NCBI GenBank assembly: GCA_914767715.1
Contig: OU612066.1
Span: 29,736,283-29,796,282, forward strand
Source of the DNA: Membranipora membranacea
Lineage: Eukaryota; Bryozoa; Gymnolaemata; Cheilostomatida; Membraniporidae
Length of the DNA: 60,000 nucleotides
Direction: 5' to 3'
In this document: positions 54,888 through 60,000 of the stretch, one piece after another
Layout of the letters: every line of letters begins with the position of its first letter
Numbering within the stretch: position 1 is the stretch's first letter
Translations under genes and position numbers: made by a program
The notes under the pieces: generated by a model
What the model was told of the DNA's origin: nothing
The model's input: the letters and a program-made list of their open reading frames with translations, nothing else
The model's database searches: none

Positions 54888-57800
54888 CTAATCCCGTCTT
54901 TGAAGTAGTGAGAGAATCTGATTAAGTTTGGAGTCTATACCTCCTCCTGCTGAGTGAGGACCAGGTGAGGCAGAGACAGAGCTGGAGTTAGGCCTCCCCT
55001 CCTCCTCCTCCTCTCGCTTCAGAACGTCCTCCCTGAGGTCGTCTAACTGTTCTATGACTAACTCCAACCTACATATACAACAAACAGACAATATTATCAT
55101 TTATAAGTAAATTTGAGCTGAGATCATGTAATATGTAACCAATGTGTTGGCTCTGATCTGATTTGGCTGTTTAGTGGGGAGAAGAGCCAATGCCAGGTAC
55201 TCTCATCACCATCTCTCCCACCGACCAGAGCCAACTAATTGGCTACATATTAAATATAATCATATAGGTACGAACAGGGAGTTATGTACAAAACTCCCTG
55301 CAACAAATAGAAGTTTAATGGGCATATGTGTACAGGGTTGTCTACATTTTTTTAAAGAGAGGACAACCCACCATTATTAGGATATTTTCATCTCTTCTAG
55401 CCTTAGCGCTGAGACGGCTGCAAATGTGCGTTATTGGTACTACCTTCCCAAGGAATGTTTGATGGTAGCAACACAATCTCACGCTCGCACCTGTCTGAGC
55501 ATTTAGAATACACCTCTAATAATAATGGTTGATATATCCCAGTTGCTTGAGTTGCTTAGAATTTAGTGAATAGGTATTTTGGTGCTTTGATTATGGTGTA
55601 TTGGTGAAATCAAGGAGTAAGAGACACCCTCCTAGGTAAAATCAAACAGAGGTATGACATGTAAATATAACAGCTTATAACTTCTCAATTTGAAGATACA
55701 ATTATGCAGTAGAGGACAACATACCTTCTGGCCGTACTAGATACTTTGTTACTGACATCTTCCTGAGCCAGTTTAGACTGACGGTTCACATACTTCTCCA
55801 TACACACTTTGACAAACTTAGTTATCTTCTTATCCTTTTCTGGTTCTAATTCTCTTCCTTCAAAGTTAGTGAAGAAAAGATTAGAGACAACCATTCAATA
55901 GTAGGTTTGGGCAAATCTGCTTTATCTCACAGTCAGACATCCGGAGTGATTTAAATCTGAATAATCGCAGTTAGACGTCCAGTGTGATTTAAAACAAATT
56001 ATTACACAAAATTTTCTCTACATTCTCTTGTATAAAACAATCCCTTATTTTCAATAATGTCTTCAATAATCTTGATTAGACAAGAGAAAAAGAAAGTGAA
56101 GCAGCGAAAAACCTCACAGTGAGACATCCTGAGTGATTTAATTATAATACATATTATATTGATTTATATTTTGTGTTTTACAAAACGATTATGGAGGCTA
56201 ACTATCGTAACGAAAGTAAAGCAGCAAACACCTACTGAAATCTGATCCTGAGTTGGAGGCACAGCATGGACAGCATCCTGATCCAGCACAGCATTGAACA
56301 CATCGGCTGGCTCTGATCATCTGAGTGATCGTACCCAAGAGTCCCAGGTATGGTCTATCAAAGTGTTCATATACCACTGCGTAATAATTATACTTCCATA
56401 ATATCTCAGCTTTATCCTGAACCTGATCGAAGGTGTAACTGTAGAAAAAGAGAGGTTAATGGAAAATCATTCATTTTCACAACGATAATTCAGATAAATC
56501 AAAACTTAACAATACACCTTATTATGAGCAGCCATGATTTGGGTTTGCAATTGTTCGAACTGGTGCATATTATTAGTGTCAGTTTAAAATTCTTGATGTG
56601 ATGAATTTCAAATGAAATTTAATGTGAAAATTTCTGTCCCAGCATGTCCAGTGTGTCAGAATTAGGCTTTGTTTTTATGACAGAGAGATGATCCAAACTT
56701 TTTAACTCATAAAGCGGAAGCCGAGAAGGGAATGTTTTCTCATTACACATGGAATAATTTGCTCTCCCTCACCAGGACGAGCCAGAAGTGTATGAGATAG
56801 ACTCACCTGAACATAGCAATGAGAAGGTTGAGAAGTAGAACGTTGGTGATCATCATGTAAACACCCAGAAGTATCCATTTATAGCCAGCTGGAATATAAT
56901 GACAACTCAGGTTTTAATGAGAAGATCATGTGGTGGCTATCTATTACAAACATATTGCACGGAATTCATATTTCATCTGTTATGCGCTGAGTCGTGAGAA
57001 CCTCTTTGATACAGGAGAAATTTCAAATAGCCATCTTGGAGTCATAAATAGGCAGCACTCAACTAATATACTTAACCCAAGACAACGTTATCGATATTTA
57101 TTCATTGGTTATCAAATTAGAGACTATAGTCAGATATTATATATATAGACTATATTATTATCTATAGTCTCTGATCAAATAGTGGATAACTTCACTTGTG
57201 CATTTTACAAACATGAAATGAAGTACTGAACACGTCAGGAATAATGCATTCACATTTATCAAACCCTAGTCTAAGTGCCCAGACGGCTTCATGAATGGGT
57301 TGTTGATAATGTGATGCCCCTTACTAGCATTGGAGCAGTCTGAGCACTTAGACAAGTAAAACCAAATCAATAAAAAGAATAAGCTTACTATCAGAATATC
57401 CGGGTTCGTCCTCAAGGAAGAGTTCTCCATACATCTGGAAGTATGGCTGGTAGAGTATTTTGTTGATTATACCCCAGTCTAGCGCTGTCTGAGGGTCCAG
57501 TATGGCTGTCTTAATAACTCCGAATGCAAACATTGTCACCAGTAATATCATAATGAAGAACACCAGATCCACCAACTGAAATAAACATAGTGTACAATTG
57601 AAAACATAACTTCCATCTCACAGATTACAAAACAGCTATCGTAGTGCACTACCTCAAATCGATTCAATTTACATCGAATTGACTATGCTTTATCGAATAT
57701 TTTGATCACCAAAATGATTGATTGATTTGAAATGCGGTGTTATATCCGCGCAGTCAATTTTTGGTATTTTGAGGTTAGTTCAAGCAGGGAGAGTGGGATC

Positions 57801-59412
57801 AAGTTTGACCAGTTTTCAACTGCATTTGTAGTTGCACCCTCTCGGGCCAGTAAAATGGGAGGGATTTAAATGCAGGTTACATGGATTGATCTTCATATAG
57901 GTCAAGGTAGGGTTGGCGTTGCAATGTGAAGTCAAAGGAATAGACATCTAACCTTTGGGTTTTTATCAAAGTGATGATAGCATTTCAACATACCATTTTC
58001 TTGATCATGATGATTTTCGGTCCAAGCTGTTCGACAACAAAGAAGAGCTGACTGAATCTGATGAAATAGACGAGCAGGGAGAATGAGAATAACCAGTAGA
58101 CCAGCTCAAAGTGCTCGGGTGGTACGTAGAACCTCGTGCAGATAGCTGAGATGAACAGCGTGTAGGATAGGCAATCTACCTGATTCCAGAAGTCTGTGAT
58201 CCAATCTCTCAGTTTCTGTTTGATGTATTTTAGCGGTCGTGAGTCTCGGAATAGAATCTGTCAAAATATGGGAATTCTGATGTCAAAACAACATCCTCAT
58301 CAAACTCCATTAAGTTAAGATTTATCTATATTTGATGAATGAAACGAATGAATGAACATATATTGTACTCTGATCAAATTCAATCTAATAAAGAACACTG
58401 TTAAATTGGCGAAGGTCCCTATTGGTCCCTTGAGCAAAATCGCAAGGCATCATAATGTTCAGACTTTGACTTAATTAGGACAAAAATTAGGGGTCCCAAG
58501 AGGTTGGAATTTACTTGAGCACAGGTCTGACACATATTGCAGAAGGCACATAGGCGGGACAGGGTTGATAACATTATAACATGTAAATAAATAACGAGCA
58601 AGGAACATATTTTTTTGCTGACAAGCCGTATAAGCTAGACCTTGTGATGGAACGGAACATAGGATGGGAACATTGAACGCTTACCACATCTTCAGGCCTA
58701 AAGAGCAGCTACACACATTACCCAAATTAACAATAAATACATGTATTTATTTGAAGGTAAATTAGGACAAATCCTGGTACTAATAGGGTATACTTTCAAG
58801 CAGGTTAAATATTTCTGATACTGTTATGGCACACCCAGTTGACAGGATAAAGCAACACTGATATAGTGGATAGGATGTTGTTGTGTGGTGGTCACCATAT
58901 CGTACTGGATAATACTGCCTAACATTGGAGTAATCCTCATACCCTGTAGGCAGGAAGTTGTCATTGGAATACCAATTTTGTTGTTTTGCTAAAACGGCCA
59001 AGAAGCTAAATTAAATTTTCACTCAATATTAAATTTTCAAGATTTTTGAAAATTGAAATTTGCTACGTTCTAATTCTGAGCCACATATTTCTGCATAAAA
59101 CTTCAAATTTTACAAGGGCCTCATGTCTGTTCACTTTGTTCAACACAAAACAGACCAAAAAGCTTAACAAACTTAGGTGCTTTGCCATCAATCATTCGGT
59201 TGAGTACATACCTGACGTATTTCCTCTAGAAACAGGCTGAGACAACATCCATATGTGATGATCTCAAAACATCCGACTCCAGCTGTGAGCTGTCCCAGAC
59301 AGCATGGATGTATTGTACAGTAATCTGTAGACGTGATATTAACACCTGCATATGGTCTCAGCTCGGTCATCAGAAACAAAGAGTACACACCCAGGAAGAC
59401 GATGAAAAAGAG
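54888..59412 (-). CDS. Second TRPM channel, 3' part (S1 to C-terminus); 5' part outside window
   Basis: Seven exons in transcript order: 59412-59212, 58257-57994, 57575-57389, 56888-56807, 56438-56236, 55857-55725, 55068-54888; 416 residues plus stop. It is a tandem paralogue of the gene at 24208-48126: exon lengths 264 and 133 are identical and all phases match. Exon 1 has S1 (LFFIVFLGVYSLFLM), an outer loop with an NIT glycosylation site and S2 ending EEIRQ. Exon 2 has DFWNQVDCLSY and LGPKIIMIKKM; exon 3 has S5 and the pore YFQMYGELFLED; exon 4 is S6 (NVLLLNLLIAMF); exon 5 has the TRP helix EILWKYNYY and a Cys-rich stretch CVQCCAGSGCCPCC that the paralogue lacks. The C-terminus is a coiled coil with an EEEEE and Ser/Gly linker, ending QRRD. 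No enzyme domain follows. Confidence 0.93.
57117..57180. repeat. Short intronic hairpin
   Basis: ttagagactatag pairs with ctatagtctctgat around an AT-rich loop containing tatatatagactatatta. Confidence 0.6.
57794..57892. repeat. Short hairpin MITE-like repeat (copy 4)
   Basis: The arms gggatcaagtttgaccagtt and aactgcatttgtagttgcac face aaatgcaggttacatggatt and gatctt around a cctctcgggccagtaaaatggg centre. It is a diverged relative of the copies at 38562 and 41121. It lies in an intron of the second TRPM gene. Confidence 0.65.
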
Positions 59413-59691
59413 CTACAAGAAATAAATCAGATCACATCATCGTTATGATGTCAGTTTAGCAGGCTTTGGGAACAGAACATGGATCAAGTTAAGAGCGCAG
59501 GGAAGGAAATCGTGGAGTAACATTGTCATGGAATGCGTTTAATCTATAATCATTGTGTATTAAAGGAATTTGAGTTTAACCTCTTAGTAAGGTAATGAAT
59601 GCAATTTTGAGATGGAAATTGTCCGATTGATTTCAGGGCTTTGGTTCAGGCTGAAATAGAGTTTAGGTTTATCAAGGGCATTGCGCGATTG

Positions 59692-60000
59692 AATAGACAG
59701 TTTTCTGAGCCCTTATTTATGCCTCAATTCGGAGTTGTCCTCTCTCTAGTTTGGTACTTTTAACCCAGGCCGCATAGGAAAAACCTGCTGAAAGAGGGTT
59801 ATCTTGAAAACCGCTTATGTAAGGATAAAAATGATTTTTGATTCAGAGTCTGCACCATTGAAAACCTCACGAGACAGGGTTTCCAAATCATTGGAGGCTT
59901 GAATGTTGATACATCTTAATTTTAGTGATGAAACTCGTGAAAAATTCTGCCAAATGGTCCGCAAAACTGGCAGAAAATGCTAAAGTTTTTTCCCAAACTG
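59692..60000 (+). repeat. Interspersed repeat (copy 2, cut by window end)
   Basis: From aatagacagttttctgag onward it matches the reverse complement of 10275 down to about 9970. Shared blocks include tatgcctcaattcggagt, gtttggtacttttaaccca, cataggaaaaacctgctgaa, ttttgattcagagtctgcac, aatcattggaggcttgaatg and cttaattttagtga. It lies upstream of the first visible exon of the second TRPM gene. Confidence 0.85.

Noticed and set aside
56232-56235. Alternative donor gtgttt for the Cys-rich TRPM exon
   Set aside because: The donor gtaggt four bases earlier keeps the same phase as the paralogue (DF-R-R junction), while gtgttt would break it with the matching acceptor.

Overview
The window is nuclear DNA from an intron-rich, AT-rich animal genome. 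Every multi-exon gene splices at GT/AG junctions with consistent reading phase, and the gene set (secreted lysyl oxidase with an SRCR domain, a SOCS-like SH2 protein, TRPM channels) is metazoan. A non-bilaterian or other marine invertebrate, for example a sponge, is plausible, but the sequence alone does not fix the species. Gene models were read by eye from splice sites and phase, so internal exons with strong motifs are secure, while 5' ends and untranslated exons are less so.

Layout. (1) 1-6137, plus strand: most of a lysyl oxidase gene (unstructured N-terminal region, one SRCR domain, complete copper/LTQ catalytic domain); its 5' end lies before the window. (2) 7232-8472, plus: a small secreted cysteine-rich protein with a degenerate peritrophin-like chitin-binding motif, followed by a duplicated copy of its last-exon tail. 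(3) 10955-13553, plus: a 354-residue ankyrin-repeat protein. (4) 13554-17917: a gene-poor stretch holding a hAT-type element inserted inside another hAT-type element, each with a perfect 8-bp target duplication. (5) 17918-18559, minus: a single-exon SOCS-like protein. (6) 18560-24207: gene-poor, with a TA-flanked pogo-like element and a C-rich dispersed repeat. (7) 24208-48126, minus: a complete 25-exon TRPM channel gene (1240 residues), whose introns carry many repeats (minisatellite, 1-kb palindrome, nested hairpins, 142-149-bp tandem repeat, tiny MITE-like insertions of 59 and 45 bp). (8) 48127-54887: a second pogo-like MITE with a tRNA-like core, two decayed LINE fragments in opposite orientations and a SINE-like sequence. 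(9) 54888-59412, minus: the 3' half of a second TRPM gene, a head-to-tail paralogue with the same exon lengths and phases; its 5' part lies beyond the window.

The genes are ordinary neighbours rather than a pathway. The two TRPM genes are clearly tandem duplicates. Both end in a short coiled coil without the kinase or NUDT9-type domain found in some vertebrate TRPMs. I found no tRNA or rRNA gene that I would call intact, no CRISPR array and no bacterial-type operon. The most novel-looking material is in the repeats: ultra-short insertions with 10-bp target duplications, a TIR element with an internal tRNA-like Pol III promoter region, and a perfectly resolvable nested hAT pair.
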